Notes under the pieces: generated by a model
What the model was told of the DNA's origin: nothing
The model's database searches: none
The model's input: only the letters and a program-made list of their open reading frames with translations
In this document: positions 48,294 to 57,443 of the stretch, in pieces
Layout of the letters: every line of letters begins with the position of its first letter
How positions within the stretch are numbered: position 1 is the stretch's first letter
Assembly (NCBI RefSeq): GCF_029194005.1
Contig: NZ_JARFVA010000008.1
Location: 1 to 64,000, forward strand
Reading direction: 5' to 3'
Origin: Flagellimonas okinawensis
GTDB taxonomy: Bacteria > Bacteroidota > Bacteroidia > Flavobacteriales > Flavobacteriaceae
Length of the DNA: 64,000 bases
Program-made: the position numbers and the translations under genes

Positions 48294-49028
48294 ATGAACA
48301 GTCAAATCTATGGAATAAGGGCAGTATTGGAGGCTATAAATGCCGAACAACCCATTAACAAGATTTTTATTCAAAAAGGTCTCAAAGGAGACCTATACAA
48401 GGAATTGGAATCCTCTGTACGCAAGGGAGGCATAAGCCTGTCTTACGTGCCCATAGAAAAACTGAACCGTCTTACCAGGAATAGCAACCATCAAGGAGTA
48501 GTTGCCCAAATTTCACCAGTTCAATTTCACCAGTTCGAAGCATTGGTAGAACAAGTATTATCCAAAGAAACCTTACCCCTTTTCCTTATGCTGGATGGTG
48601 TTTCCGATGTAAGGAACTTCGGCGCCATTATTAGAACTGCTGAATGCTGCGGGGTCCATGGCATAATTGTTCCAAAAAACGGGGCAGCACCGATTACCGA
48701 TGATACGGTAAAAACTTCCGCTGGCGCAGCTTTTAATGTACCTATAGCCAAAGTGGACCATTTAAAGGATGCCATTTTTTACCTTCAATCTTCCGGTATT
48801 GTGGTTACCGGTGCCACGGAAAAAGCAGAAGATGAGATATATGGTGTGGACTTTAACCAACCAACGGCCATAATAATGGGCTCCGAGGAAAAAGGTATTT
48901 CCCCCTCCACCCTGAATATCATAGACCACCAAGCGAAATTACCCTTAATGGGAAAAATTGGGTCGTTAAATGTTTCTGTGGCCTGCGGTGTATTTCTGTA
49001 CGAAGTGGTGCGACAACGAAAAGGATAG
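48294..49028 (+). CDS. rlmB: 23S rRNA (guanosine-2'-O-)-methyltransferase RlmB-like
   Basis: This 244-aa SPOUT methyltransferase has an N-terminal substrate-binding part (MNSQIYGIRAVLEAI) and the C-terminal knotted domain with LMLDGVSDVRNFGAIIRTAE, IIMGSEEKGISPS and PLMGKIGSLNVSVACGVFLYE, the three SpoU motifs. RlmB methylates G2251 in E. coli 23S rRNA; the exact target here could be another guanosine. It converges with the rhomboid gene. Confidence 0.9.
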   Translation: MNSQIYGIRAVLEAINAEQPINKIFIQKGLKGDLYKELESSVRKGGISLSYVPIEKLNRLTRNSNHQGVVAQISPVQFHQFEALVEQVLSKETLPLFLMLDGVSDVRNFGAIIRTAECCGVHGIIVPKNGAAPITDDTVKTSAGAAFNVPIAKVDHLKDAIFYLQSSGIVVTGATEKAEDEIYGVDFNQPTAIIMGSEEKGISPSTLNIIDHQAKLPLMGKIGSLNVSVACGVFLYEVVRQRKG

Positions 49029-49043
49029 GGATCAATCCTTTTC
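49018..49043. terminator. Bidirectional terminator overlapping both stop codons
   Basis: GAAAAGGAT (49018-49026) and ATCCTTTTC (49035-49043) form a 9-bp stem with an 8-nt loop. The two stop codons (49026-49028 on plus, 49032-49034 on minus) both lie inside or at the edge of it. Confidence 0.6.
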
Positions 49044-49754
49044 TGATTTTTTATAATGGTATCTGATTTCAATGTTCTGACCATCTTCCCCAACATTGCT
49101 CTCGATAAAATTACCTTGTTCATCAAAATGTTGTAAAAAGGGATCCTCTTCCTCCCTATAATCATCCCGTTCCCAATCGTATTTACGAACCTCTGGCACT
49201 TTTACTTTAGTAATCAAAGCCAATACCAAACCAGTTGCAAAACCAGACAGATGGCCTTCCCATGAAATTCCATCCTTAACCGGAAAAATATACCAGATCA
49301 TACTTCCATAAATAAAGACCACAATAAGCGAAAGAGCTACCAATCGGTAATTTTTGGCTAAAATTCCTTTAAAAAATATGAAGCTGGCCAGTAGATAAAT
49401 AACACCACTGGCACCAATATGATAAGATGGCCTTGCTATTATCCAGGTCAGTAAACCGGAAACAAGTGTGCCAAAAATCAGCACTCGTAGAGCAGCACTT
49501 CGATAAAAGTAGAATAGAAATGCCATTAAAACAGCTAAGGGAATTGTGTTATTGTACAAGTGAGCGACCGACCCGTGGATAAACGGACTGAACAACACTC
49601 CCTTTAACCCTGATAGCTTTCGTGGATAAATGCCGTAGTCATTTAGGTTGACACCGAATTTTACTTCGACCCAAAAAACAATCCATATGGTCAAAATCGC
49701 CATTAAAGGCGCTATTACAACAGTATTGGAAAGTTTAAATGAATTAGAATACAT
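49032..49754 (-). CDS. Rhomboid family intramembrane serine protease
   Basis: This 240-aa protein has six hydrophobic segments and the rhomboid dyad: serine in the IGASGVIYLL motif, and histidine in the last segment (WEGHLSGFATG). The HLYNNTIPL (usual H-x-x-x-N) part of the oxyanion site is also there. The C-terminal cytoplasmic tail is acidic and rich in Glu/Asp. Rhomboids cleave membrane-protein substrates; the target is unknown. Confidence 0.92.
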   Translation of the reverse strand: MYSNSFKLSNTVVIAPLMAILTIWIVFWVEVKFGVNLNDYGIYPRKLSGLKGVLFSPFIHGSVAHLYNNTIPLAVLMAFLFYFYRSAALRVLIFGTLVSGLLTWIIARPSYHIGASGVIYLLASFIFFKGILAKNYRLVALSLIVVFIYGSMIWYIFPVKDGISWEGHLSGFATGLVLALITKVKVPEVRKYDWERDDYREEEDPFLQHFDEQGNFIESNVGEDGQNIEIRYHYKKSEKD

Positions 49755-49873
49755 ATGCTCACAAAATCAAACATCTCGCCATAAGCCTGAATATAAACAA
49801 ATTGTCAGGTTAAGACGTAAAACCTTTCTAATACAAGAACAATAGACCATCAAATTTATTTTATTTTTGACCT

Positions 49874-51151
49874 ATGAACGAACCCTTGGCAGAACGGATA
49901 CGTCCAAAAACACTGGATGACTACATCAGTCAGCAACACTTGGTGGGTAAGCAAGGTGCTTTGACCAACCAAATTAAAAGCGGTATTATCCCTTCGCTTA
50001 TTCTCTGGGGACCTCCTGGTACCGGAAAAACTACCTTGGCCAATATAATTGCCACGGAGAGCCAACGTCCCTTTTACACCTTGAGTGCCATTAGTAGTGG
50101 TGTTAAGGATGTTCGGGAAGTAATAGACAAGGCTAAGCAAAGTGGTGGTTTGTTCACATCCAAAAACCCCATTCTTTTTATTGACGAGATTCACCGGTTT
50201 AGCAAATCGCAACAAGATTCGTTGCTCGGCGCCGTGGAAAAAGGATGGGTTACACTTGTTGGCGCAACTACCGAGAACCCAAGTTTTGAGGTAATCCCGG
50301 CACTTTTGTCCAGATGCCAAGTCTACACTTTAAATTCCTTTGGAAAGGATGACCTTGTGGCCCTATTGGAGCGCGCTATAGAAACCGACACCTATCTTTC
50401 GAAAAAGGACATCGAACTAAAGGAAACAGATGCCTTATTGCGTTTATCTGGAGGGGATGGGAGGAAGTTGCTCAACATCTTCGAACTGATCGTTAATTCA
50501 GAACCAAATGGAAAAATTGTCATAACAAATGACCTTGTACTCAACAAGGTCCAAAGCAATACAGTTCGTTATGATAAAACAGGGGAACAACACTATGATA
50601 TTATTTCCGCTTTTATTAAAAGTGTTCGTGGAAGCGACCCCAATGCCGCTGTTTACTGGTTGGCCCGGATGATTGAAGGAGGTGAGGATGTAAAGTTCAT
50701 TGCTCGCAGAATGATGATTTTGGCATCGGAAGATATTGGAAATGCCAATCCAACCGCACTTGTAATAGCCAATACCACGTTCCAATCGGTGACAACTATA
50801 GGATACCCCGAGGCACGAATTATTTTAAGCCAATGCGCTACGTACTTGGCAAGTTCACCTAAAAGTAACGCCAGCTACATGGCCATTAACGAGGCACAGC
50901 AAAAAGTACGTCAAACTGGAGACTTATCTGTACCAATTCCCCTGAGGAACGCTCCAACCAAACTGATGAAGGATTTGGGGTATGGAAAAGGGTATGCCTA
51001 CGCCCATGACTACCAAAACAATTTTGTGGATTTTGAATTTCTTCCCGAAGAAATTAAAGGCACTTCATTTTATCGACCGGGGAACAATCCAAGAGAAAAC
51101 GCCATGAAAGACTTTTTAAAGAAAAGATGGAAGGACAAGTATGATTTCTAA
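49874..51151 (+). CDS. rarA: Replication-associated recombination protein RarA (MgsA)
   Basis: This 425-aa AAA+ ATPase acts at stalled replication forks. It has Walker A GPPGTGKTTLA, Walker B LFIDEIHRF, sensor-1 GATTENPSFE, the arginine region LSRCQVYTLN, and a C-terminal tetramerisation part (GEDVKFIARRMMILASEDIG). It starts MNEPLAERIRPKTLDDYI. Its stop overlaps that of the convergent gene by four bases. Confidence 0.95.
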   Translation: MNEPLAERIRPKTLDDYISQQHLVGKQGALTNQIKSGIIPSLILWGPPGTGKTTLANIIATESQRPFYTLSAISSGVKDVREVIDKAKQSGGLFTSKNPILFIDEIHRFSKSQQDSLLGAVEKGWVTLVGATTENPSFEVIPALLSRCQVYTLNSFGKDDLVALLERAIETDTYLSKKDIELKETDALLRLSGGDGRKLLNIFELIVNSEPNGKIVITNDLVLNKVQSNTVRYDKTGEQHYDIISAFIKSVRGSDPNAAVYWLARMIEGGEDVKFIARRMMILASEDIGNANPTALVIANTTFQSVTTIGYPEARIILSQCATYLASSPKSNASYMAINEAQQKVRQTGDLSVPIPLRNAPTKLMKDLGYGKGYAYAHDYQNNFVDFEFLPEEIKGTSFYRPGNNPRENAMKDFLKKRWKDKYDF

Positions 51152-51999
51152 AACTTGATGTTCAGCTCTTTTTGGACCTTCTCACCGTTTTCCGAGTACT
51201 CCAACAACCATTTTCCATCCTTTTCAAAGACAACGGCATTGTGCCCCTGAAAATCAGTCATAAAAACGTTTTCCATTGAAGTTTCTTCCAGTTTAAGGAC
51301 AACTTTGGGGGTACTATCCACTAACTGATAGCCGTTTGCCGTTGGTTGGGCGTATAAAAGGTCGGATGGAACCTGCGTGTTTAATGCTTCTTTATTCTCA
51401 CCCTGAACAATATTGGTCGGTTTTGGCTCGACACTCTTATAAACCTGTTCCTCTTTGGTAGCTTTCTGTTCCAGCACATGTTCTTTGGTCGCTTCGTCAA
51501 CCTTTTTTACATCATCTTTAAAACTGATGACAACTGTTGCCGGTTCTTCAACTTCCTCTTCTTTTGGTTCGGGTTCGTAGGTGTATTTCATACCAGCAAA
51601 AGAAACAAATGCATTTTGAAGGGCCTCTCGATAAGACTTGTCATACTCCTTGGACTTGCTTGTCCCCTCTTCCGATCTAAATATTTCGAGGTTGTTACAA
51701 TCCTTTAAAGTAATGATCACTTTTGTGGTAAACAAAGAAGAGGTATCAATAATATCAGCAACCAGCCCCAAACATCTTTCATTGGCCAAATCCTTGGGCA
51801 AAGCATCATCGTAGACCGCATTGAACCCATTTTCCGTGAAATAATATTTCATTAAAGTACTGGACTGGTACTTGTTCGTAGCATCAAATGCTTCAAATCT
51901 CTTAGGGACAATTATATATTTATAACTGTTCAGTTGTGCGTTCACACCATTGGTGAACACTATTAAAAAAAGTAATATGTACAATACGTTAGACCTCAT
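51148..51999 (-). CDS. Secreted protein of unknown function, end of envelope cluster
   Basis: This 283-aa protein has a signal peptide ending near VNAQ. Residues 20-125 form a beta-rich domain (YIIVPKRFEAFDATNKYQ, FVSFAGMKYTYEPEP). A long Glu/Lys-rich linker follows, then a C-terminal part with MTDFQGHNAVVFEKDGKWLLEYSE. No known catalytic motif. It is the third gene of a three-gene set with 53466 and 52012, spaced 12 bp from DUF5723. Confidence 0.75.
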   Translation of the reverse strand: MRSNVLYILLFLIVFTNGVNAQLNSYKYIIVPKRFEAFDATNKYQSSTLMKYYFTENGFNAVYDDALPKDLANERCLGLVADIIDTSSLFTTKVIITLKDCNNLEIFRSEEGTSKSKEYDKSYREALQNAFVSFAGMKYTYEPEPKEEEVEEPATVVISFKDDVKKVDEATKEHVLEQKATKEEQVYKSVEPKPTNIVQGENKEALNTQVPSDLLYAQPTANGYQLVDSTPKVVLKLEETSMENVFMTDFQGHNAVVFEKDGKWLLEYSENGEKVQKELNIKF

Positions 52000-52011
52000 A
52001 TCGATGGATAA

Positions 52012-53469
52012 TCAATTATCGTTCCAAGATATGATATTAAATCCGAACTGTAAAGAAGCATAATGACTGTCGGCAATATTGGAATAACTCAGAAGGTTAT
52101 CGGCCAACACATAAAAATTTACTGGGCCTAACTGAAGATTGGCACCCAAGCCTACATTGGTAATAGAATACTTATCAATGGTGTAGGTCCCTTTTAAAGA
52201 TAATGTCCTACCAAACCTTCTTTGGTAAAATCCGGTCAAAGCAGCTTGCACACCTTTGGGTCTTTTGAGCATAAATAATTGTCCGCCAATACTGTTTCTA
52301 TAATAATCGCGATTTGTTCCACCTCCAGAATTTACCCCACAGCCGCAATTATCGAACACAGGGTTTCCTCCTTCTCCAAAATCATAACGAATGGAACCGT
52401 ACACCTTTACCGGTCTCCAAGAAATGTAACCGGATTGGTTTTCTCCATGTGGCAGAGCGGCATCGATCTCATCCAATAATTCTTGCCATAGATCATTGTT
52501 TACGTTATTAATATCCTGAGGCAGAAACACGGAAATCCCATCTGTGGTAGTACTTCCGCTAAAAGTATAATTCCAGACGTCTTTGGAGTTGCTGATAAAC
52601 CCAAGATCCAATATACTTCCTGTAATCGTTGTTTGTGGGTTAAGCTCATAACTGAATCCAAAATCCAGGCCCAGGCCTAGATTCCCACCAAAAAGCACTC
52701 TTTCCGTGAATAGACTTGTCACATCCTTTTGGGTGGTTCCGGTATCTTCTTCAACAATATCATAAAACCCTCTTACCCCTGCTGTCTGAAGTTGCATATC
52801 GGCATTAATTGTACTTTCGTAAACATTGTTTTGGCCCGGGGTGGTAACAAAAGAACCTGAATTGTTGATGGATTGGAACTGGAAGATACTGGAGTAGATT
52901 TTTGCCCTGGCACCCACTGTCAGTGCAGCACTTACTTTTCGGTTTATGCCAAAGTGAAAGACATTCACCATTTCACCTCGAAGATTTAAATCGCCAAGGT
53001 CAAAACTCCTCCCAATATTATTGCCTCCATTCCCTTCAAAAGCCAAAATGGCCAAGTCTTTGGGCCAATAGGAAATAACATCCATTTCTCCGTACATTCC
53101 AAAGGAATAGTAGTCATCTGGTCTGTTCTTGCCCCTGAAGCCCACAGTAAATCCTTCTATTTGGCTAGTGGTGCTAAAATCGTCCCTATCCCCCATTACA
53201 GCCAACAATCGATCTTGTACCTTGGTCGTAAAATCCACACCATCATTGGCAAATAAATCATTCACGGTTACCCCGCTTGTAGCACCTTGAAAGGATAATC
53301 CGGACAACACAGGAATCCCTGCATACCATTTTTGTGACGTCTTCACCCCCGGATTGACCATCAAGGATTGCGGAATCTCATAAAAGTCGTATAGCAGCTC
53401 CTTGTTTTGAGCAAAAACGGACATACTACAAAACAGAACGAGAAATAAAAACTTTGCTACTATCCTCAT
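52012..53469 (-). CDS. DUF5723-like outer membrane beta-barrel protein
   Basis: This 485-aa protein has a signal peptide ending near SVFAQ and repeated amphipathic strands of a beta-barrel (for example GFTVGFRGKNRPDDYYSFGM). The length and the NPGVKTSQKWYAGIPVLSGL N-terminus fit the DUF5723 group. A glycine/Cys patch (DNCGCGVNSGGGTN) precedes the last strands. Function is unknown; PorP/SprF-like relatives support type IX secretion or gliding, but that link is not shown here. Its start overlaps the upstream lipoprotein stop by 4 bp. Confidence 0.8.
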   Translation of the reverse strand: MRIVAKFLFLVLFCSMSVFAQNKELLYDFYEIPQSLMVNPGVKTSQKWYAGIPVLSGLSFQGATSGVTVNDLFANDGVDFTTKVQDRLLAVMGDRDDFSTTSQIEGFTVGFRGKNRPDDYYSFGMYGEMDVISYWPKDLAILAFEGNGGNNIGRSFDLGDLNLRGEMVNVFHFGINRKVSAALTVGARAKIYSSIFQFQSINNSGSFVTTPGQNNVYESTINADMQLQTAGVRGFYDIVEEDTGTTQKDVTSLFTERVLFGGNLGLGLDFGFSYELNPQTTITGSILDLGFISNSKDVWNYTFSGSTTTDGISVFLPQDINNVNNDLWQELLDEIDAALPHGENQSGYISWRPVKVYGSIRYDFGEGGNPVFDNCGCGVNSGGGTNRDYYRNSIGGQLFMLKRPKGVQAALTGFYQRRFGRTLSLKGTYTIDKYSITNVGLGANLQLGPVNFYVLADNLLSYSNIADSHYASLQFGFNIISWNDN

Positions 53470-54017
53470 TGTAGTTGAAATAAGAATTCTGCTCCTGATC
53501 GCAATATTATTTTTGGATTTTCTGCTGGCGAAACGCTATTGGCATCACTTAAGTTTGTCGCGGACACCCTTAAACTTGATGTATTTGTAAGTATCTGCAA
53601 GCGCTTGCCTCCCGGGCCATAAAAAACCTCCCTGACCACGGTATCCGTAGGACCTGCTTCAATATCAAAAGTTTCCACGTCCAATATATTTCCGGAGTCA
53701 TCTATAAAACCGATGATAACCCTTAGCTGCTTGCTCGTGGAATTGTCTATTTCGTAGGTAATGGTCCCCTCCAATAAATTATCGGCCACATAGGTCTCAT
53801 TAAAAGCATTGAAGTTTGTTTCCTGATAATAAAATGTATTGAGCGAACCTGCGGAATTAATGGTAGCCTCATCGGATTCCAGATAAAATAGTCCAGAGGC
53901 CAAAGTTGGGGTGACCTGTAAATCGTTGATTTGATCAAAATCTTGTTCTTCCGTACATGCAAGGGCAAAAAGCAACATTACCGCCATTGCAAAAACGGTC
54001 TGGGGAAATCTTTTCAT
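53466..54017 (-). CDS. Lipoprotein heading the DUF5723 cluster
   Basis: This protein of about 183 aa starts MKRFPQTVFAMAVMLLF with a lipobox ALAC. I used the ATG at 54017; in-frame ATG at 54029 and TTG at 54035 are alternatives. The mature part is a beta-rich domain with EGTITYEIDNSTSKQLRV and ends in GAEFLFQLQ. No family is recognised. The 4-bp overlap with the DUF5723 gene shows translational coupling. Confidence 0.75.
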   Translation of the reverse strand: MKRFPQTVFAMAVMLLFALACTEEQDFDQINDLQVTPTLASGLFYLESDEATINSAGSLNTFYYQETNFNAFNETYVADNLLEGTITYEIDNSTSKQLRVIIGFIDDSGNILDVETFDIEAGPTDTVVREVFYGPGGKRLQILTNTSSLRVSATNLSDANSVSPAENPKIILRSGAEFLFQLQ

Positions 54018-54073
54018 AGCCAAAAACATTTTCAAGTGTCCGTATTATAGGGTATGCAACTCTTAATATAACT

Positions 54074-54763
54074 CTATAAAATGTTTTTTATTTCAATAAG
54101 GTCATCAATCATTACGCACTCACCATGATTTGAATCTTTATGGAAATTATAGTGGAGCACCTGCATGCCCATAGCTTTTGCGCCAAGAATATCGGCTTCC
54201 AGGTTATCCCCAATCATCAATGAGTTTTTGGGTGCTACTTGGGCCATATCCAAAGCCATTTCAAAAATATACGGATGTGGCTTTTTTACACCGGCCATCT
54301 CCGAATTCACCACTTTTTGGAAATATTGATGGATACTACTGCCACGAAGTTTTTTCTCCTGTACTTCTTGAAAACCGTTGGTTATAATATGGAGCCGGTA
54401 TTTTGGAAAAAGATATTCCAAAACCTGCACAGCATTGGGCAGCAGATGTGTAAAGGATGAAAGATAGGCGATATAATCGTGTGCCAACACATCAATAACC
54501 TCATCCGACACTTCTGCCTTAAGGGCATCAAAAGTTTTTCTTAATCGTTGATAACGTAGCTCTGATTTGGTAATCCCGTTTTCTCTATACAAGGCCCACA
54601 TCTGAAAATTAATGGGCGCATATACTTCTAAAAATGATTCCAAATTGACATCCACCTTGTTATCTGCCAATATTTTGGCAAAGGTGAGGGCCGAGTTTTT
54701 CTCAAAATCCCACAAGGTGTGGTCCAAATCAAAAAAGACATCGGTTACTTCGTGCTCAAACAT
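54074..54763 (-). CDS. HAD-superfamily YjjG-like nucleotidase
   Basis: This 229-aa HAD-IA phosphatase has motif I FFDLDHTLWDFE with the catalytic Asp pair, motif II in HIITNGFQEVQ, the lysine in GVKKPHPYIFE, and motif IV MIGDNLEADILG. The sequence fits noncanonical pyrimidine nucleotidases (YjjG/YfnB). Its start overlaps the deacetylase stop by 8 bp, so it belongs to the radC operon. Confidence 0.87.
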   Translation of the reverse strand: MFEHEVTDVFFDLDHTLWDFEKNSALTFAKILADNKVDVNLESFLEVYAPINFQMWALYRENGITKSELRYQRLRKTFDALKAEVSDEVIDVLAHDYIAYLSSFTHLLPNAVQVLEYLFPKYRLHIITNGFQEVQEKKLRGSSIHQYFQKVVNSEMAGVKKPHPYIFEMALDMAQVAPKNSLMIGDNLEADILGAKAMGMQVLHYNFHKDSNHGECVMIDDLIEIKNIL

Positions 54764-56051
54764 AGTAACGTTTTAAAATGGATTGATATAGCTCCATCCA
54801 GTCCAAGGGTTGTTTACCTCCCAAAAGCTCGTTCGAAAAAACCAAAACAAAATCACCTTTGACCTGCTTGACCAATCGATAGACTTCATCCATTTTTTCA
54901 AAAACTTCATCTTTCTTTTTATACTTGGTCAAAGCATAATCGTGCATTGCGAAAGGGTGTATTTTTATGGGTTGCCTCGCTTCCGTATTAATATCATAAA
55001 AGTAAAAGGGAGTGCAGGTCCCTGCCCTAAATCCTATTTCGTGTGTGTAGCCCATGGAAAAATCATCGGTAAACTCGGTTTCCACCAAATTCCTATAAGT
55101 CGCTGGCACGTTCACCTTGTTGTACCTTAAACGGGCATAGTTAATCGGCCTATTGATAAGGTTGCCCAATTGCTTCTTTTCTTCTCGCAGCACATCTTTG
55201 TCCGAAGTGGAGACAAATGAAGTACTGAGCGAAACAATGCTATAGTCGGCCACGGATTTTATTAGATAACGGAAACGATTGTTATTTGTGGACACGTTTT
55301 TATCGTGGGCAGAGTGTTTGGCAAACTGAAAAAAGAACATGGTTTTTATGGGCCATTTTTTATGAATTTCCACCAATTCAAAAAAGTTATCATAAGGATC
55401 TTTGCGCAGTCTTAATATCACTGATAACCGTTCCCAAAGGTTTCGGAATTTCAGGTTTCCCAGGTCCAGTAAAAATCCACCAATGCTCCTAACAAATCCC
55501 CGCATGGCATAGGCGTGGGACGTAGTAACATTTATGATGGAAGTAAAACTGTAAGCTTTCTCCTTATTTTCCAAGTCTGGAAAGCGTTCTTTTAGGACAT
55601 CCAATAATTTGTAGGCCCAAAGATCAACCACTGGTAGTTCCAAAAACTTATGTTGGTACGCTATACTTTCCTTAACAGGAAACCTTCCCACACTATCCTT
55701 AACATGTGGCAAATACTCTTCGTATCTGCTCAACAGAAAAAAGCTAGCTGAAAAAACATCAAAAGGTATGGTACTCTTATCCCCTGCTGCGAAAAAACAT
55801 GGAGTACCATCCCAATCAGAAACCTTAATTTCCAAATCGTTGATACCTTGCTCGAACAACAGATCGTTACTCCTTATAAAAAACTCATTTTGCAACGGCT
55901 GTTTGGAGTAGGTCATTTTAGGACCATTGTGCTTTATAAAATCTTCCACCTTGGTAGTAAAGGCCATTTCTACTCCTAAGATTTTTTCAAAAATCTGCTT
56001 GGCGGTATAATTGAGCCTGTTGGTAACCTTATGGGTAAAGATCAATAACAT
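54756..56051 (-). CDS. Polysaccharide deacetylase-like protein (DUF7033-type N-terminus)
   Basis: This 431-aa protein has an N-terminal part with FDVFSASFFLLSRYEEYL and a C-terminal NodB-like region with GYTHEIGFRAGTCTPFYFYD. The first catalytic Asp/His motif of NodB deacetylases is not well conserved here: SIINVTTSHAYAMRG occupies that place, where relatives usually have D and H residues (T-x-D-V-D-x-A). Catalysis is therefore uncertain. It lies 3 bp after radC and overlaps the nucleotidase gene. Confidence 0.72.
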   Translation of the reverse strand: MLLIFTHKVTNRLNYTAKQIFEKILGVEMAFTTKVEDFIKHNGPKMTYSKQPLQNEFFIRSNDLLFEQGINDLEIKVSDWDGTPCFFAAGDKSTIPFDVFSASFFLLSRYEEYLPHVKDSVGRFPVKESIAYQHKFLELPVVDLWAYKLLDVLKERFPDLENKEKAYSFTSIINVTTSHAYAMRGFVRSIGGFLLDLGNLKFRNLWERLSVILRLRKDPYDNFFELVEIHKKWPIKTMFFFQFAKHSAHDKNVSTNNNRFRYLIKSVADYSIVSLSTSFVSTSDKDVLREEKKQLGNLINRPINYARLRYNKVNVPATYRNLVETEFTDDFSMGYTHEIGFRAGTCTPFYFYDINTEARQPIKIHPFAMHDYALTKYKKKDEVFEKMDEVYRLVKQVKGDFVLVFSNELLGGKQPLDWMELYQSILKRYYV

Positions 56052-56054
56052 ACG

Positions 56055-56753
56055 CTATAATATTCCTTTATCGGCAAAACTGAGGTATTGCTGTTGGGAC
56101 AAGATCAAATGGTCAAGAACCTTAATGTCCAATGCCTCGGAAGCCATTTTTAATTTTTGGGTCAACTGCTTGTCCGCTTTGCTGGGCTGCAATGTTCCTG
56201 ATGGATGATTGTGTGCAAGTATTATGCCTACGGCTCCAAGTTCCAATGCCTGTTTTAAAACCAATCTAACATCTACCAATGTTCCGGTAATACCGCCTTT
56301 GCTCAATTGGGCCTTATGCACAACCTTGTTGGAATTGTTTAGGTATACGACCCAAAACTCTTCATGTTGCAACTCGCCAAGCAAGGGATAGAGCAGTTCA
56401 AAAACATCATGGCTACTTTTAATCTGAGTAATCTTTACATTGTCCTCCAACCTCCTTCTTCTTCCCATTTCCAGAGCCGCTGCAATTGTTACGGCCTTGG
56501 CCTCGCCAATTCCCTTGAAACGCATTAATTGGTTCACTGATAGCTTACCAAGTTCATTCAAATTATGGTTTACGGATGCTAATATTCGCTTGGCAAGTTC
56601 CACGGCACTTTCGTTCCTGCTGCCGGAACCAATTAAAATGGCTATTAGCTCTGCATCGGAAAGCACTGAACTTCCTTTTTGCACCAATTTTTCCCTAGGG
56701 CGGTCATCATCTGCCCAGTTTTTTATGGAAAAGGAAGCTAGTTTTTCTTGCAT
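56055..56753 (-). CDS. radC: RadC family JAB-domain protein
   Basis: This 232-aa protein has an N-terminal helix-hairpin-helix region (QLMRFKGIGEAKAVTIAAAL) and the MPN/JAB domain with LAHNHPSGTLQPSKAD, giving the zinc-binding H-x-H and Asp. It was once called a DNA repair protein; its true role remains unclear. The order radC, deacetylase, nucleotidase with tiny gaps suggests an operon. Confidence 0.92.
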   Translation of the reverse strand: MQEKLASFSIKNWADDDRPREKLVQKGSSVLSDAELIAILIGSGSRNESAVELAKRILASVNHNLNELGKLSVNQLMRFKGIGEAKAVTIAAALEMGRRRRLEDNVKITQIKSSHDVFELLYPLLGELQHEEFWVVYLNNSNKVVHKAQLSKGGITGTLVDVRLVLKQALELGAVGIILAHNHPSGTLQPSKADKQLTQKLKMASEALDIKVLDHLILSQQQYLSFADKGIL

Positions 56754-56806
56754 GGCCTAAAGATAGGAGAATAATTTTATGTAATTTTCATTATAAATCT
56801 TTCCTT

Positions 56807-57260
56807 ATGAAATCCCTTTTCAATAGCGAGGCCCACCAAGAAATTTTGGAACGAATCAACCAACTTTCGGAATCTTCGGAAAGGAAGTGGGGCAACATGC
56901 AAGTGGGTCAAATGCTTCACCATTGTCAGTTTCCACTCAAAATATCTTTGGGTCGGTATAACCCCAATGGTAAATCGAACCTCATGCTCAAGTTAATGGG
57001 AAAGTTCTTTAAAAAGAGCCTTTATAACGATAAGCCATGGAAACAAGGCTTACCAACTGCTAAGGGATTCAAGGTCGTGGACCAAAAAGATATCGCCGAA
57101 GAAAGAGAGGTGCTGATTGAACTCATCAATTATTTCCATTCAAAAAAAGACCAAAAAGAATGGGACCCACACCCCGTATTTGGCTCGTTTACGCCCCGAA
57201 CAATGGGGACAAATGCAATACAAGCATCTAGATCATCATCTGAGACAATTTGGGATTTAA
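56807..57260 (+). pseudogene. DUF1569-family protein, frameshifted near its 3' end
   Basis: The first 130 residues match the DUF1569 (DinB-like four-helix) pattern, with WGNMQVGQMLHHCQFPLKIS and a DHPVFGSFTP-like end (WDPHPVFGSFTP). At a CCCC run (57194-57197) the frame slips: the present frame goes on to a stop at 57289 with an unrelated tail. One base fewer would give PEQWGQMQYKHLDHHLRQFG and I, then stop at 57258-57260, the normal family ending. This is either a recent mutation or a sequencing error. Without the slip the protein would be about 150 aa. Confidence 0.75.
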
Positions 57261-57443
57261 ATTCTTATTTTCTTGTGCTCGTCAATTGAAAACGCGCATT
57301 CTTCAATCCGTTACAATACCTAATGTAAAAACAACCTATTTTTTTACATATTCTAAACCAAAAATAGGTGATGGTGGACCGCATTAAGAAGAACTAAAAA
57401 CCTCTAATATCGAGTTCAACCCGAAGTTTTTAAAGGACAGCAA

